From Shewanella intestini (GTDB lineage: Bacteria > Pseudomonadota > Gammaproteobacteria > Enterobacterales > Shewanellaceae), in contig NZ_JAAIKR010000004.1 in assembly GCF_018221465.1 (NCBI RefSeq), positions 186,001 through 250,000 of the forward strand: a stretch of 64,000 bases of DNA, read 5' to 3'. How positions within the stretch are numbered: the stretch's first letter is position 1; the number at the start of each line of letters is the position of its first letter. This document shows, one piece after another, positions 49,140 to 58,856 of the stretch. Under the pieces are notes generated by a model. The model was not told where the DNA came from. It ran no database searches and saw only the letters and a program-made list of their open reading frames with translations. A program made the translations under genes and the position numbers.

Positions 49140-51038
49140 TCATTGTTGCTCAATGGCTTCTATTTCTTCTTGAACCATTAACCAGTCCATTTCACTGGTT
49201 TCCATTGCTTGAGTTAACTGCGTTCGCTCAGCCAAAATGGCGGTTAATTTGGCTTTATTATCGGCATCATACAAGTCACCATCGGCCAGTTGGGTTTCTA
49301 GTTCGGCCAAACGTTCAGACCATTTTTGCTGTTCTTTTTCTAATTTTGCTTGCTGCTTTTTAAACGGCGAAAGCTTTTTCCGCATTTCTGCTTCAAGGCG
49401 CTTTTGCTGTTTTTTATCGACTTGAGGAGCATCATTAGTGGTATTGTCATTGCTATTGGTCTGCTTTTTGGCCGCGTCGAGTAACCATTGATGGTAATCG
49501 TCTAAGTCACCATTAAATGGCGTGACTTCACCTGAGTCGACAAGATAATAGTCACTACAGCTTAAGCGTAATAAATGACGGTCATGCGACACAATTACCA
49601 TAGCCCCTTCAAACGATTGCAGTGCGACGGTAAGTGCATGGCGCATTTCTAAGTCTAAGTGGTTAGTCGGTTCATCTAGTAAGAGTAAGTTAGGACGTTG
49701 CCAAACAATCAGTGCCAGTACCAAACGGGCTTTTTCACCACCAGAAAAGGGTTTAACGATCGATAGCGCCATGTCACCGTCAAAGCCAAATCCACCTAAA
49801 TAATTACGCAGTTCTTGCTCTCGTGCATTTGGGGCTAAGCGCGATAAATGTTGCATTGGCGTTTCATCAAGGTGTAAAAATTCAACTTGGTGCTGTGCAA
49901 AGTAACCGATATTTAAACCAGGGTTAGGTTGGTATATACCCGATTTAGGCTGTAATTCGCCTGAAAGCAATTTAATTAATGTTGATTTACCCGCACCGTT
50001 ACGTCCCAATAAACCAATGCGCGCACCGGGTACTAAGTTCAATTGCACTTTATTTAGAATGGTTATGTCGTCATAACCTATTGCGACCTTTTCCATGGTA
50101 ATCAACGGATTGGGTAGCGCTTCAGGAGCTTTAAAGGCCATTTGAAACGGGCTTTGTGCATGAGATGGCATAAGCTCTGCCATTTTCTCAAGGGCTTTTA
50201 AGCGGCTTTGAGCCTGTTTCGCTTTACTGGCTTTGTAACGAAAACGGTCAACAAATGATTGCATATGAGCACGTTCTTTTTGTTGGCGTTCATAAGCGAC
50301 TTGTTGCTGCGCCATGCGTTCGGCGCGAATGCGTTCAAACGAGGTGTAGTTACCTTTGTAGTAATTGAGCAATTGGTTTTCAACATGGACGATTTCATCG
50401 ACTATCCCGTCGATAAAGTCACGGTCATGGCTGATGAGTATTAATGTACCTGGATAACTTTTTATCCAGCCTTCAAGCCAATAAGTGGTATCTAAATCAA
50501 GGTGGTTGGTGGGCTCATCGAGGAGCAGTAAGTCTGAGCGACACAATAGTGCTTGGGCAAGGTTTAACCGCATACGCCAACCACCCGAAAAGCTTTTTAC
50601 TGAATTGTGCTGTTCTTTTTCACCAAACCCAAGCCCAGCAAGCAGTGCACCAGCACGCGAATTAATCGCATAACCGCCTATAGCATCAATTTTGCCATGA
50701 ATTAAGGCAATGGCATTTCCGTCATCATTTTCTTGTGCTTGATGCAGTTGGGTTTCAAGCTCGCGGTATTCTTGGTCACCGTCAATGACATAATCAATTG
50801 CGGTGGTTTCAAGTGCTGGGGTTTCCTGGGCTACAGAGGCAAGTTGCCAGCCAGAGGGAATACTAAACTCGCCTTTATCAAGTTGTAACTGGCCTTTAAT
50901 CAACCCAAGTAGAGAGGATTTTCCGGTACCATTGGCACCGACTAAGCCGACTTTATGGCCGGGATAAACCGTGATAGAAGCTTCGTCGAGTAATGTTTTA
51001 CTGCCACGGATAAGCTGGGCTTGGCTAATGTTGATCAT
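49140..51038 (-). CDS. yheS: ABC-F family ATPase YheS
   Basis: A 632-residue protein with two ABC ATPase domains and no membrane segment, the ABC-F type acting on ribosomes. Walker A motifs are GANGTGKSS and GRNGAGKST; signature motifs are FSGGWRMRLNLAQALL and FSGGEKARLVLAL; each Walker B ends in LLLLDEPTNHLDL. A Lys/Gln-rich coiled coil forms the C-terminal tail (about 530-632). Nearby yheT, yheU and yheV match the E. coli yhe cluster, supporting YheS over other ABC-F members. Confidence 0.93.
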   Translation of the reverse strand: MINISQAQLIRGSKTLLDEASITVYPGHKVGLVGANGTGKSSLLGLIKGQLQLDKGEFSIPSGWQLASVAQETPALETTAIDYVIDGDQEYRELETQLHQAQENDDGNAIALIHGKIDAIGGYAINSRAGALLAGLGFGEKEQHNSVKSFSGGWRMRLNLAQALLCRSDLLLLDEPTNHLDLDTTYWLEGWIKSYPGTLILISHDRDFIDGIVDEIVHVENQLLNYYKGNYTSFERIRAERMAQQQVAYERQQKERAHMQSFVDRFRYKASKAKQAQSRLKALEKMAELMPSHAQSPFQMAFKAPEALPNPLITMEKVAIGYDDITILNKVQLNLVPGARIGLLGRNGAGKSTLIKLLSGELQPKSGIYQPNPGLNIGYFAQHQVEFLHLDETPMQHLSRLAPNAREQELRNYLGGFGFDGDMALSIVKPFSGGEKARLVLALIVWQRPNLLLLDEPTNHLDLEMRHALTVALQSFEGAMVIVSHDRHLLRLSCSDYYLVDSGEVTPFNGDLDDYHQWLLDAAKKQTNSNDNTTNDAPQVDKKQQKRLEAEMRKKLSPFKKQQAKLEKEQQKWSERLAELETQLADGDLYDADNKAKLTAILAERTQLTQAMETSEMDWLMVQEEIEAIEQQ

Positions 51039-51199
51039 GAATTACAACTTGAAGTGAGCAAAAAAATAAGTGGCCGAATGATACCTGAATTCTGGCTTTT
51101 TTCCCACAATAGTGGGATGAGAGTCAGAACCATGGCAAAATGCGTTTATTAAGTTTTCTAATGACTGCATTTAATAATTACAATAATAACGAGTTGTCG

Positions 51200-51397
51200 A
51201 TGTCTAAAATTAAAAAACGCTTTGTAGCTGGCGCTAAGTGCCCTAAATGTGGGGCTCAAGATAGTATCTTATTATTCAAACTCAATGGTATAGAAACAGT
51301 GGAATGCACCGATTGTGACTATACGGCGCAACAAGTTGATGAGCAGGCGAAGCAACAATCAAGTGGTAGCTTAATTGGGGTGTTTAAACCGGAATGA
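51200..51397 (+). CDS. yheV: YheV family putative zinc ribbon protein
   Basis: A 65-residue protein with two CxxC pairs (AKCPKCGA and VECTDCDY) that should bind one zinc. The start MSKIKKRFVAGAKCPKCGAQ aligns with E. coli YheV (MAIRKRFIAGAKCPACQAQ, 66 aa), and the C-terminal IGVFKPE is also shared. Function unknown. The ATG at 51200 is chosen over an upstream ATG that would add 20 unrelated residues. It is divergent from yheS. Confidence 0.88.
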   Translation: MSKIKKRFVAGAKCPKCGAQDSILLFKLNGIETVECTDCDYTAQQVDEQAKQQSSGSLIGVFKPE

Positions 51398-51726
51398 GTA
51401 GGTCGTTTTTAGGTCATAAATCTGCTTTAACTGAGCAATGACAATTGATGTTATTGACTCATGCTGAATTGACCTGCGCCGAGTCACACGTTTTTCATAA
51501 CGAGCGATTACTGCACATTGGTATTTTACTGGCGAGCAATTAAGGGCATTAACTGATATGCCCTTGTACCTTTTTAAAGAGATAAACTTGATTGACAGTC
51601 GGGTCTAATCAGCCTGCTGGTGCTAAAAACAATGACGCCTTTATATTTAAGGGACGTTTAAGCGTCTCGTCTATATAACGGCTTTTTTGTCTGACTGTCA
51701 ACGACGCCCTAAAGAGATTGTTTATT
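51398..51726. other. Gene-free interval with nested inverted repeats
   Basis: A hairpin AAGGGCAT/ATGCCCTT occurs at 51542-51565. A wider pair, TTGACAGTC (51592-51600) and GACTGTCAA (51693-51701), forms the ends of a 110-base segment. Within it GGGACG/CGTCTC half-sites give a smaller hairpin near 51650-51668. The 110-base segment could be a small non-coding mobile element or a structured RNA; evidence is thin. Confidence 0.4.
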
Positions 51727-52821
51727 TTATCTCGATGCGATAATTGCTGCTATTTCATTGTCAATATGCGCTAAAATTTGCTGTAATTGCTTTTCATTAA
51801 TTTTTAATAAATTATCCCCAATATACCATTCAATGAAACACTGGTTTGGCAACATGCCAGCTTGTGGGCAACCTATCCAGATTTGATCGCTTTCAGCTAA
51901 TTTGTCACGTAACTGAGTCATTTCTTCTATTGATAACGGAAAGTGAACGTGGCACATGCTCGCTTGTGGCTTACTTGGATTTAGGGCCATATTTGAGCAA
52001 TGGCTGACTTGCTGGTATAGCTGCTTTGTCCGCGCAAACAGTTGCGGCATTTGCGCGATACGTTGATCAAACTGCATTGCAGCAGCAATAATATAAGGTG
52101 AACGCCTAAACACGTTACCACCTTGTCGTTTCATCCATACTTGAGCACGGCGAATAAATGCAGCATCGCCTAGTAGCATCGCACCACCAAAACCATTAAT
52201 GCCTTTATAAAGTGACACGTAAGTACTATCAAAGCCTTGAGTGATATCGGCATATGTTAATTCGCCGTCTTGTTGCTGATAGTAGCTTAAGGTTTCCCAT
52301 AAACGTGCGCCATCTAGGTGAGTATGAATATGTTGCTGGTGGCAATAATCAGTAATTTGTTTAAGTTGTGCTAATGACGGTGCTTGTCCACCAATTTCAC
52401 GCATGGGCAGTTCATATAACATAGCCCCGAGTGGATCTTGAACTTGCTCTAAATCGGCAAGTTGCCAAGGGCGGTAAGGTTGACCAACAGGAAAAATATT
52501 GAAGCGGTTTTGAGCTTGAAAGCCTTGCGCTTCACGTAAATAAACATGGCTAGATTGATGCATTGCGACATTAAACTTACCGCGGCTTTCACAAGCCAAT
52601 TGTAAGGCGGTGCATTGTGCTAAGGTGCCAGTTATTACAAATAACCCTGCTTCATAACCTAATAGTGAAGCAATTTTATTTTCAAAAGACTGTATCAATT
52701 CGCCTTCACCGTAAACGTCATGCTCTACGTTATTATCGCGACACCATTCACTCATGGCAGCAAACATATCGGCAGGGGAAAGGTGGGCATTGCCCGGTAA
52801 CCTGAATTTATAATCGGCCAT
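51727..52821 (-). CDS. Low-specificity L-threonine aldolase-like PLP enzyme
   Basis: A 364-residue fold-type I PLP enzyme of the beta-eliminating lyase/threonine aldolase family, which splits L-threonine or related beta-hydroxy amino acids into glycine and an aldehyde. VITGTLAQCTALQLA begins the cofactor region, HTHLDGARLWE provides the PLP-stacking and Asp residues, and the Schiff-base lysine is in SLYKGINGFGGAML. HDVYGEGELIQSFENKIA resembles the family N terminus. It is monocistronic. LtaE itself or a beta-methylaspartate-type relative is possible. Confidence 0.8.
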   Translation of the reverse strand: MADYKFRLPGNAHLSPADMFAAMSEWCRDNNVEHDVYGEGELIQSFENKIASLLGYEAGLFVITGTLAQCTALQLACESRGKFNVAMHQSSHVYLREAQGFQAQNRFNIFPVGQPYRPWQLADLEQVQDPLGAMLYELPMREIGGQAPSLAQLKQITDYCHQQHIHTHLDGARLWETLSYYQQQDGELTYADITQGFDSTYVSLYKGINGFGGAMLLGDAAFIRRAQVWMKRQGGNVFRRSPYIIAAAMQFDQRIAQMPQLFARTKQLYQQVSHCSNMALNPSKPQASMCHVHFPLSIEEMTQLRDKLAESDQIWIGCPQAGMLPNQCFIEWYIGDNLLKINEKQLQQILAHIDNEIAAIIASR

Positions 52822-52911
52822 ATTTTTTCCTGGAATTAAGTGGAACTATCTTATTAGATTAGCTTACTTAAATATGCCGATTCAAAGGGGATAAGTTTGA
52901 TTAATTAAAAT

Positions 52912-53112
52912 TTATTCTTTTATGTCTGAAACCACTTCTTTGGTTTTGTGGCTAACTGCCTTTGCTGCATCTCTACTTGCGTGGCCAATTTCTTTAGTTG
53001 CATCCCTTGTTGCATGGCCTATTTTTGTTCCAGCATCTTTAATTTGTGCGCAAGAAGATAAACAAGCAACCATAAATAAGGTTGATAACAAAGTGAAGCT
53101 AGCTGATTTCAT
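52912..53112 (-). CDS. Small lipoprotein with 11-residue repeats
   Basis: A 66-residue protein with a lipoprotein signal ending in LSSC (Cys at about residue 21). The mature part contains two and a half copies of an 11-residue unit (KIGHATRDATK, EIGHASRDAAK, AVSHKTKEVVS), an amphipathic helix of the type seen in LEA and apolipoprotein repeats. The ATG at 53112 has AGGGAA eight bases upstream; the longer frame starting at 53328 adds 72 residues without protein character. Function unknown; stress or envelope role is only a guess. Confidence 0.78.
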   Translation of the reverse strand: MKSASFTLLSTLFMVACLSSCAQIKDAGTKIGHATRDATKEIGHASRDAAKAVSHKTKEVVSDIKE

Positions 53113-53357
53113 AGTATTCCCTGTACAACAATTAAAAGTAACAACCAAATAGAAAAATAGTGACGGTTTTAGACGCCTTAAGTTGTGATCATATAATTGA
53201 CGATGAAATTGAGCAAGTAGGATAAATTTGCAACGCGTGATGATGGAAAAAAGGAGGGGTGTTTTTAGTGATTGATATTCTGTGCTTAGATGAAGGTGCT
53301 GGTAAAGAATGAGCTTGTTAAAATACATGCAGGGTTTATTTATTGATAAAAATCAAG

Positions 53358-53882
53358 CTATTGACTCATGAAATGATCGGGTGAGACTTCTGCGGTTATT
53401 TTCATTTTGTGTTGATTCAGCATTTGTATTACGTTGAGGTTATTGGTGGTTAAATCATCAAAGCGTTGATGGATAGCTTGCAGTTCTAGGCCATAACTTG
53501 GGTCGTCTTTGGGCTTCGTTTGCCAATAATGTTTCCGGTCGAGTTTTTGGATTTCACTGGCACGTAAAATTTCAAAGTAACTGTTTTCTTGTTTTAATCG
53601 ATATACTTCACTGGCTAGCAATTGCAGTAACTTGTCTTTAGAGATGGTTTGTTTTTTTAATAAGGCTTTGAGTGGGTCGTTGCTAACTTTTTTCTTATCA
53701 GAGTCGGTTTCGGTGGTGATGCCGAGTTGATATTCAATTTTGTGTTGACGAAACTCTTCAGGGCAAATGGTGTGACTAAATACGACTTTATTGTTTTTCA
53801 TACATTTATAAATAGTACTGTTCTCTGCCTGTGCAAATACAGGCAGAGACAGTAATACGATAAAAAACAAATTTCTTGCCAT
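53358..53882 (-). CDS. Exported DUF4124-like protein
   Basis: A 174-residue protein with a clear signal peptide (MARNLFFIVLLSLPVFAQA). The mature start TIYKCMKNNKVVFSHTICPEE, about residues 23-43, resembles DUF4124, a small two-Cys domain found in envelope proteins. The remainder is charged and helical. Function unknown. It is the first gene after the 270-base gap that follows panC (53883-54153), in which I see nothing. Confidence 0.68.
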   Translation of the reverse strand: MARNLFFIVLLSLPVFAQAENSTIYKCMKNNKVVFSHTICPEEFRQHKIEYQLGITTETDSDKKKVSNDPLKALLKKQTISKDKLLQLLASEVYRLKQENSYFEILRASEIQKLDRKHYWQTKPKDDPSYGLELQAIHQRFDDLTTNNLNVIQMLNQHKMKITAEVSPDHFMSQ

Positions 53883-54153
53883 TTAGCAACACGTCCTTTT
53901 GTTCATTACGACTTTTTCAATACCAATAATTGTAGCGCATAGACACTATAATTGTATTGGCGGCATTCCATTAGCCTTTGATAAGGCAGTGATACAACGG
54001 TGTGTAAGGTTGCGCGATTCACTATGGTGTGATTTTACCGATAAAACCCATTTTTAAACAAGACGTATTTTGTATGAAATTATTATTTTTTTACTAAATT
54101 TAAATACTTACACGTTGCCTAATGATGCAACTGGTTACATGTTTATCACTACG

Positions 54154-55002
54154 TTATTTTATTAAAAAATGCAGATTATCAATCAAGCGTGCTTTACCAA
54201 TATATGCGGCAGCTAAGATGACTAAGTCTTTGTCGTCGGCAGTGGCGACTTTTAGGGTGTTAGCGTTGCGCACATCGAGGTAATCTAAGTTGAAGCCAAC
54301 TGCCTCGAGCATGGTAATAGCATTGTCGATGAGTGATTGTATTTCGCCTTGCTGTTGTATACCTTGAGCAATGCTATCAATCGCTTGTTTTAATGTTGCT
54401 GCACGCTGTTTCTCATCAGCGCTGAGATAGCCATTACGAGAACTCATGGCTAATCCTGATGTTTCACGAATGGTTTCAACCCCTATGATCTCTATCGGCA
54501 TCGACAAGTCATCAACCATGGTTTTAATTATCAATAGTTGTTGGAAGTCTTTGCAGCCAAATAGGGCGACATCGGGTTGCACGATATTAAATAGTTTATT
54601 GACGATAGTGGCTACGCCTCTAAAGTGCCCTGGACGTGTCGCGCCGCAAAACTCATCACCAATTTCAGGTACTTCAACAAATGTTTGTTTATCTAAGCCT
54701 TTTGGATAAATGACTTCTGGAGTCGGCATAAACAATAAGTCGGCACCAACTTCAATGAGTTGTTGGCTGTCTTGTTCATGCGTGCGTGGGTAGCCGTCAA
54801 AGTCTTCGTTGGCACCAAATTGCAATGGATTAACAAAAATTGATACCACCACCACATCTGCTTTTTTCTTCGCTTCTTTAACTAAGGTTAAATGCCCTTG
54901 ATGCAAGTTACCCATTGTGGGAACAAAAGCAACACGTTTGCCGGCTAATTTCCATGCGGTGACTTGCTGGCGAATTTGACTGATGTTGGCGGTGGTTTTC
55001 AT
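54154..55002 (-). CDS. panC: Pantothenate synthetase
   Basis: PanC ligates pantoate and beta-alanine using ATP in coenzyme A synthesis. The 282-residue sequence has the nucleotidyl-transferase motif [14 protein letters not shown], then [23 protein letters not shown]-type block ([13 protein letters not shown]), and the KMSKS-like [12 protein letters not shown]. It follows panB by 48 bases on the same strand; panD is not in the window. Confidence 0.97.
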   Translation of the reverse strand: MKTTANISQIRQQVTAWKLAGKRVAFVPTMGNLHQGHLTLVKEAKKKADVVVVSIFVNPLQFGANEDFDGYPRTHEQDSQQLIEVGADLLFMPTPEVIYPKGLDKQTFVEVPEIGDEFCGATRPGHFRGVATIVNKLFNIVQPDVALFGCKDFQQLLIIKTMVDDLSMPIEIIGVETIRETSGLAMSSRNGYLSADEKQRAATLKQAIDSIAQGIQQQGEIQSLIDNAITMLEAVGFNLDYLDVRNANTLKVATADDKDLVILAAAYIGKARLIDNLHFLIK

Positions 55003-55050
55003 GCTGTTAACTCTTATGATTTATTAAACACGACGGTGGCTTGGCTAATA

Positions 55051-55845
55051 CTAATTAAATGTGTGTTCGTCGCTTGGGAACAAACCTTGTTGTACTTCTT
55101 CAATATAGGCTTTAATTGCTGAGCGAATGTCACCAGTTTGAGATAAATAATTTTTAGAAAAACGGGGAATATAACCGCTTGAGATACCAAGAACATCATG
55201 CATAACAAGGATTTGACCGTCAGTGCCGTTACCTGCACCGATACCGATAACTGGAATGGTTAATTCTTGTGAAATGCTGGTTGCTAGTGCGGCAGGAATA
55301 CATTCAAGCACTAATAACTGTGCGCCAGCTTGTTGCATTGCTTTGGCTTCATTCATTATGCGTTGGGCATTTTCGCTGTCACGGCCTTGGATTTTAAAGC
55401 CGCCAAAAACATGCACCGATTGTGGGGTTAAACCAAGGTGTGCACATACGGGAATACCGCGTTGAGTGAGCATTTCAACACTTTCAAGCAGCCATTCTCC
55501 GCCTTCTACTTTCACCATGTTGGCACCCGCTTGCATCAGGGTTGTGGCATTGGTGAGCGTTTGTTCTGCAGTTGCGTAGCTCATAAATGGCATATCAGCA
55601 ATCAGCAGGCTGCGGGCAATACCACGGCGCACGCAGGCAGTGTGATAAGCAATGTCGTCTACGGTGACAGGTAAGGTATCGCTATGACCTTGCAATACCA
55701 TTCCCATTGAGTCTCCGACTAATAATACGTCGATACCTTCGTTGTCAAATGCGCCAGCAAAGCTCGCGTCATAGGCGGTTAGCGCGGTAATTTTTTTACC
55801 TTCTTGTTTGAATTTTATTAAGGTTGAGCTAGATACTTTGGACAT
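55051..55845 (-). CDS. panB: 3-methyl-2-oxobutanoate hydroxymethyltransferase
   Basis: PanB adds a hydroxymethyl group from methylenetetrahydrofolate to ketoisovalerate, giving ketopantoate. [33 protein letters not shown] (metal ligands) and the catalytic Glu in [12 protein letters not shown] are visible, with [19 protein letters not shown] near the end. 264 residues as in E. coli. It lies 77 bases after folK and before panC in the same direction. Confidence 0.97.
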   Translation of the reverse strand: MSKVSSSTLIKFKQEGKKITALTAYDASFAGAFDNEGIDVLLVGDSMGMVLQGHSDTLPVTVDDIAYHTACVRRGIARSLLIADMPFMSYATAEQTLTNATTLMQAGANMVKVEGGEWLLESVEMLTQRGIPVCAHLGLTPQSVHVFGGFKIQGRDSENAQRIMNEAKAMQQAGAQLLVLECIPAALATSISQELTIPVIGIGAGNGTDGQILVMHDVLGISSGYIPRFSKNYLSQTGDIRSAIKAYIEEVQQGLFPSDEHTFN

Positions 55846-55922
55846 AATAGACTCTTAAACGAATTAAATATTGCGAAGTGGAAATTATCTTGAGCTTAAC
55901 CCTATGTTGGTTGGGGTTAAAC

Positions 55923-56405
55923 TTATTTGGCAAGTTTTTCCAACTCATCTCGCATTGTTTGGCTAATTAGCTTATTTATTGGCGTTGCGCATGGCAAGAC
56001 CAATGATGGTGATATTTCTTCAAGCGGAATAAGAACAAAACTGCGTTGTTTCATTCCATAATGTGGCACTGTTAAGCGTGGCTCATTGATGCAGTGTTGA
56101 CCGTAAAGTAGGATGTCTAAATCGAGAGTGCGAGGGCCCCATCTGACTAAACGTTCACGCCCTTGATTTAATTCGATAGCTTGTAAAGCATCAAGTAACG
56201 CAATGGGGGCTAATGGGGTGTTAAAGCTGGCAACGGCATTGACGTAGTCAGGTTGTTCAACATCGCCCATGGGCACTGAGCGATAGTAAGACGATACGTT
56301 TACCTGACCATCAAGCGATAAAGCCGCTAGTGCATTTACCGCTTGGTTTAATTGTACTACGGGTTGAGCTAAATTCGCCCCTAACGCGACAAAAACAACC
56401 GTCAT
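55923..56405 (-). CDS. folK: 2-amino-4-hydroxy-6-hydroxymethyldihydropteridine pyrophosphokinase
   Basis: FolK pyrophosphorylates the pterin precursor of folate. It begins MTVVFVALGANLAQPVVQLN and has the HPPK signature GPRTLDLDILLYG plus the LTVPHYGMKQRSFVLIPL block. ATG at 56405 gives 160 residues (E. coli 159); an upstream ATG at 56471 lies within pcnB and is rejected. Only four bases separate the pcnB stop from this start, so the two are coupled. Confidence 0.96.
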   Translation of the reverse strand: MTVVFVALGANLAQPVVQLNQAVNALAALSLDGQVNVSSYYRSVPMGDVEQPDYVNAVASFNTPLAPIALLDALQAIELNQGRERLVRWGPRTLDLDILLYGQHCINEPRLTVPHYGMKQRSFVLIPLEEISPSLVLPCATPINKLISQTMRDELEKLAK

Positions 56406-56409
56406 GATA

Positions 56410-57822
56410 TTACTCGTCGTTACTTGGCTTTTTAGGGGCAGGTTTTCTATTGCGTTTACGTTGCGCTGCACCGCGATTACGTGGGTTACCTGTACGGCTT
56501 TTTTTAGCTATTTCAGTGCGCTGCTCGTCGTTGGACTCAATAAAGTTTGTCCACCATGTTGCAACTTTAGCTGCTGAGCCACCTTCAGCTTCTGCGCGCA
56601 GTAACAATAAGTCATAAGCGGCACGGAATTTAGGATGTTCAAGCAATTTGAATGCGCGGGTGCTTTGGCTACGTTCAAGACGCAATTGTAACTGCCAGAT
56701 GTCTTTTGCTGGTGTACTGAAGCGACGTGGAATACTAATTGTACGGCACTGTTGCTCCATCACATCGCCCATGGCGGCAACGTTAGCATCATAGTGGCTT
56801 AGGCCACTTTCAATCGAAATATCGTCAGCTCGTTGTTTAACGGGATACCACAATAACGCAGCATAGAAAAACGCCGGCGTAATGGTTTTATCTTGCTGTA
56901 CACGAGTGTCAGTATTGCGCATCACGGCATTAAGCAGCTTGGCCATGTTGCCTTTAGGTTCGTCTTGCAACAAGGCATCAATTTGTGGAAACAATGGGGC
57001 AAATAAATTGTATGCTTGCATCATTTCAAGGTTGGCTTGTGCTTTGCCAGCAAAGAACAGTTTAAGTACTTCTTCGTACATGCGCGCAGCCGGAATACCT
57101 GCCAATAACGGCGCAAGTTCTTTAATAGGTTGTGCTGTGCGAGGTTCAATTTCCATGTCGAGCTTAGTTGCAAAACGCACTGCGCGTAACATGCGAACAG
57201 GGTCTTCACGATACCGCGTTTCAGGGTCGCCAATTAAGCGAATGATACGGCTATTTAGATCGTGAATACCACCTGAATAACTGTGAATTGAATAATCGCT
57301 AATGTCGTAATATAAGGCATTGATCGAAAAGTCACGCCGTTCGGCATCTTCATCAATGGTGCCATAGACGTTATCTCTGAGTAGACGTCCTTGTGCATTT
57401 GATTTAGAGATGGTTTCGTTTTTATTGTCATGGTGACCACGCAGTGTCGCGACTTCAATGACGTCGCGCCCAAATACGATGTGAGCTAAACGAAAACGAC
57501 GTCCAACTAAGCGACTGTTTCTAAATAAACGTTTAATTTCTTCAGGTGTGGCATTGGTCACCACATCAAAATCTTTTGGCTGTTGGCCTAATAATATGTC
57601 ACGCACACCACCACCGACGAGGTAGGCTTTGTAGCCTGACTTACTCAAGCGATACAATACCTTTAGGGCGTTTTCACTTATTTGGCGGCGAGAAATATCG
57701 TGATCATTCCTAGGCACTATGTTTAGGCCCATATCATTGGTTTGAGTGGCTGTCTCTACTGCTGGGGCTTCTGCTTTGTTGTCAAATAGCTGCTTGCAGA
57801 ACTGGCTAATTCGGCGAAAAAT
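56410..57822 (-). CDS. pcnB: Poly(A) polymerase I, probable ATT start
   Basis: PcnB adds poly(A) tails that mark RNAs for decay. The class II nucleotidyltransferase core is clear: LVGGGVRDILLGQQPKDFDV, RRFRLAHIVFG, RRDFSINALYYD, then an RNA-binding domain and a basic C-terminal tail (RNRGAAQRKRNRKPAPKKP). I extend the start to ATT at 57822. The added residues (IFRRISQFCKQLF) align with E. coli PcnB MFTRVANFCRKVL, which itself is known to start at AUU. GAGGTG sits just upstream, and no ATG, GTG or TTG lies between the in-frame stop and position 57732. 470 residues (E. coli 465). Confidence 0.9.
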   Translation of the reverse strand: MFRRISQFCKQLFDNKAEAPAVETATQTNDMGLNIVPRNDHDISRRQISENALKVLYRLSKSGYKAYLVGGGVRDILLGQQPKDFDVVTNATPEEIKRLFRNSRLVGRRFRLAHIVFGRDVIEVATLRGHHDNKNETISKSNAQGRLLRDNVYGTIDEDAERRDFSINALYYDISDYSIHSYSGGIHDLNSRIIRLIGDPETRYREDPVRMLRAVRFATKLDMEIEPRTAQPIKELAPLLAGIPAARMYEEVLKLFFAGKAQANLEMMQAYNLFAPLFPQIDALLQDEPKGNMAKLLNAVMRNTDTRVQQDKTITPAFFYAALLWYPVKQRADDISIESGLSHYDANVAAMGDVMEQQCRTISIPRRFSTPAKDIWQLQLRLERSQSTRAFKLLEHPKFRAAYDLLLLRAEAEGGSAAKVATWWTNFIESNDEQRTEIAKKSRTGNPRNRGAAQRKRNRKPAPKKPSNDE

Positions 57823-57911
57823 AACACACCTCGTCTTACATCAATCGTTTGATTAAAAATCTGGCGGCTATGATATACCCAACGCCGTCAATATGCGAGT
57901 TTCGTGCCTTG

Positions 57912-58772
57912 TTAAATCAATATTTCAGTTTGCTTAGGTATCTTATTGATATCAAATTGAGCAATGGCTTGAGTTAACATTACTTGAATGTGATCTATAT
58001 CAACTTCAGGTTGGCCTAAAAAAGCCAATGCAGCTTGAATACTTGCTTGTGGCCGATTGATATCGATGGCGGGGGCATGGTTTTGTTTAGACAGTTTAAA
58101 GCCGCTCTCAATGCTTGCTACTGGTATATGACCCCATTGCGGCGTGGGCAGTTTCAGTATGTTGTATAAGCTTAATTGCCGACAAGTTGAAGTTAATAAA
58201 TCACTGCCTCTTATGACTTCCGTGACACCTTGAGTGGCATCGTCTAATACCACTGCAAGTTGATAGGCAAATAAGTTATCGCGTCGTTTTATAATAAAAT
58301 CTTCGCTGGCAAAGTCTTTTTCGGTGGTGACGTGCCCCATAATGACATCATTATATTGGTCAATTGCACTGAGGTTATTTAGCCGAATAGCACCTTGTGA
58401 TAACGGCGGGGTAAGTTGCTTGCAATGACCGTTATAAGTGCCACCGCAAGCGTGTATTTGTTTACGAGTGCATTGACAAAAATAGCCCTTATTTTGCGCC
58501 AATAATTGTTCGATGCAATCTTGATAGGCTTGATGACGTTGGCTTTGATACATGACAGAGCCATGCCAATGCAGGCCGTAGGCATCAAGGGTGGTTAAAA
58601 TGTCATCACTGGCTCCCGCCACTTCTCTTGGTGGGTCAAGATCTTCCATGCGAACAATCCATTGCCCTTGTTGGGAATGAGCACGAAGGTAACTTGCAAG
58701 CGCGGCGATAAGCGATCCAAAGTGTAATGGACCTGAAGGAGATGGAGCAAAACGACCAATATAGCTAGTCAT
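57912..58772 (-). CDS. gluQ: Glutamyl-Q tRNA(Asp) synthetase
   Basis: GluQ (YadB) glutamylates the queuosine base of tRNA-Asp. It is a shortened glutamyl-tRNA synthetase lacking the anticodon-binding domain: 286 residues with the HIGH-like block APSPSGPLHFGSLIAALA, Cys residues CQCTRKQIHACGGTY for zinc, and the KMSKS-like GFKLSKQNHA. It follows dksA and precedes pcnB, as in E. coli. Confidence 0.95.
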   Translation of the reverse strand: MTSYIGRFAPSPSGPLHFGSLIAALASYLRAHSQQGQWIVRMEDLDPPREVAGASDDILTTLDAYGLHWHGSVMYQSQRHQAYQDCIEQLLAQNKGYFCQCTRKQIHACGGTYNGHCKQLTPPLSQGAIRLNNLSAIDQYNDVIMGHVTTEKDFASEDFIIKRRDNLFAYQLAVVLDDATQGVTEVIRGSDLLTSTCRQLSLYNILKLPTPQWGHIPVASIESGFKLSKQNHAPAIDINRPQASIQAALAFLGQPEVDIDHIQVMLTQAIAQFDINKIPKQTEILI

Positions 58773-58814
58773 AGTGTTTGGGGTATTAAAATAGCGAAAA
58801 ATATTTAAAGCAGA

Positions 58815-58843
58815 TAAAAAAACGGGGCAAGTAAACTCGCCCC
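58815..58843 (-). terminator. Terminator of dksA
   Basis: GGGGC (58824-58828) and GCCCC (58839-58843), with additional inner pairing, followed on the minus strand by seven T. It lies just before gluQ, which may still be reached by readthrough. Confidence 0.8.
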
Positions 58844-58856
58844 CTTAACAACAAGA

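Noticed and set aside
53113-53328. N-terminal extension of the small lipoprotein frame
   Set aside because: The extension lacks protein-like features and would bury the lipoprotein signal; a proper ribosome site precedes the ATG at 53112.
57732-57732. ATG at 57732 as the pcnB start
   Set aside because: It would remove about 30 residues that are conserved with E. coli PcnB; the ATT at 57822 with GAGGTG upstream fits better.
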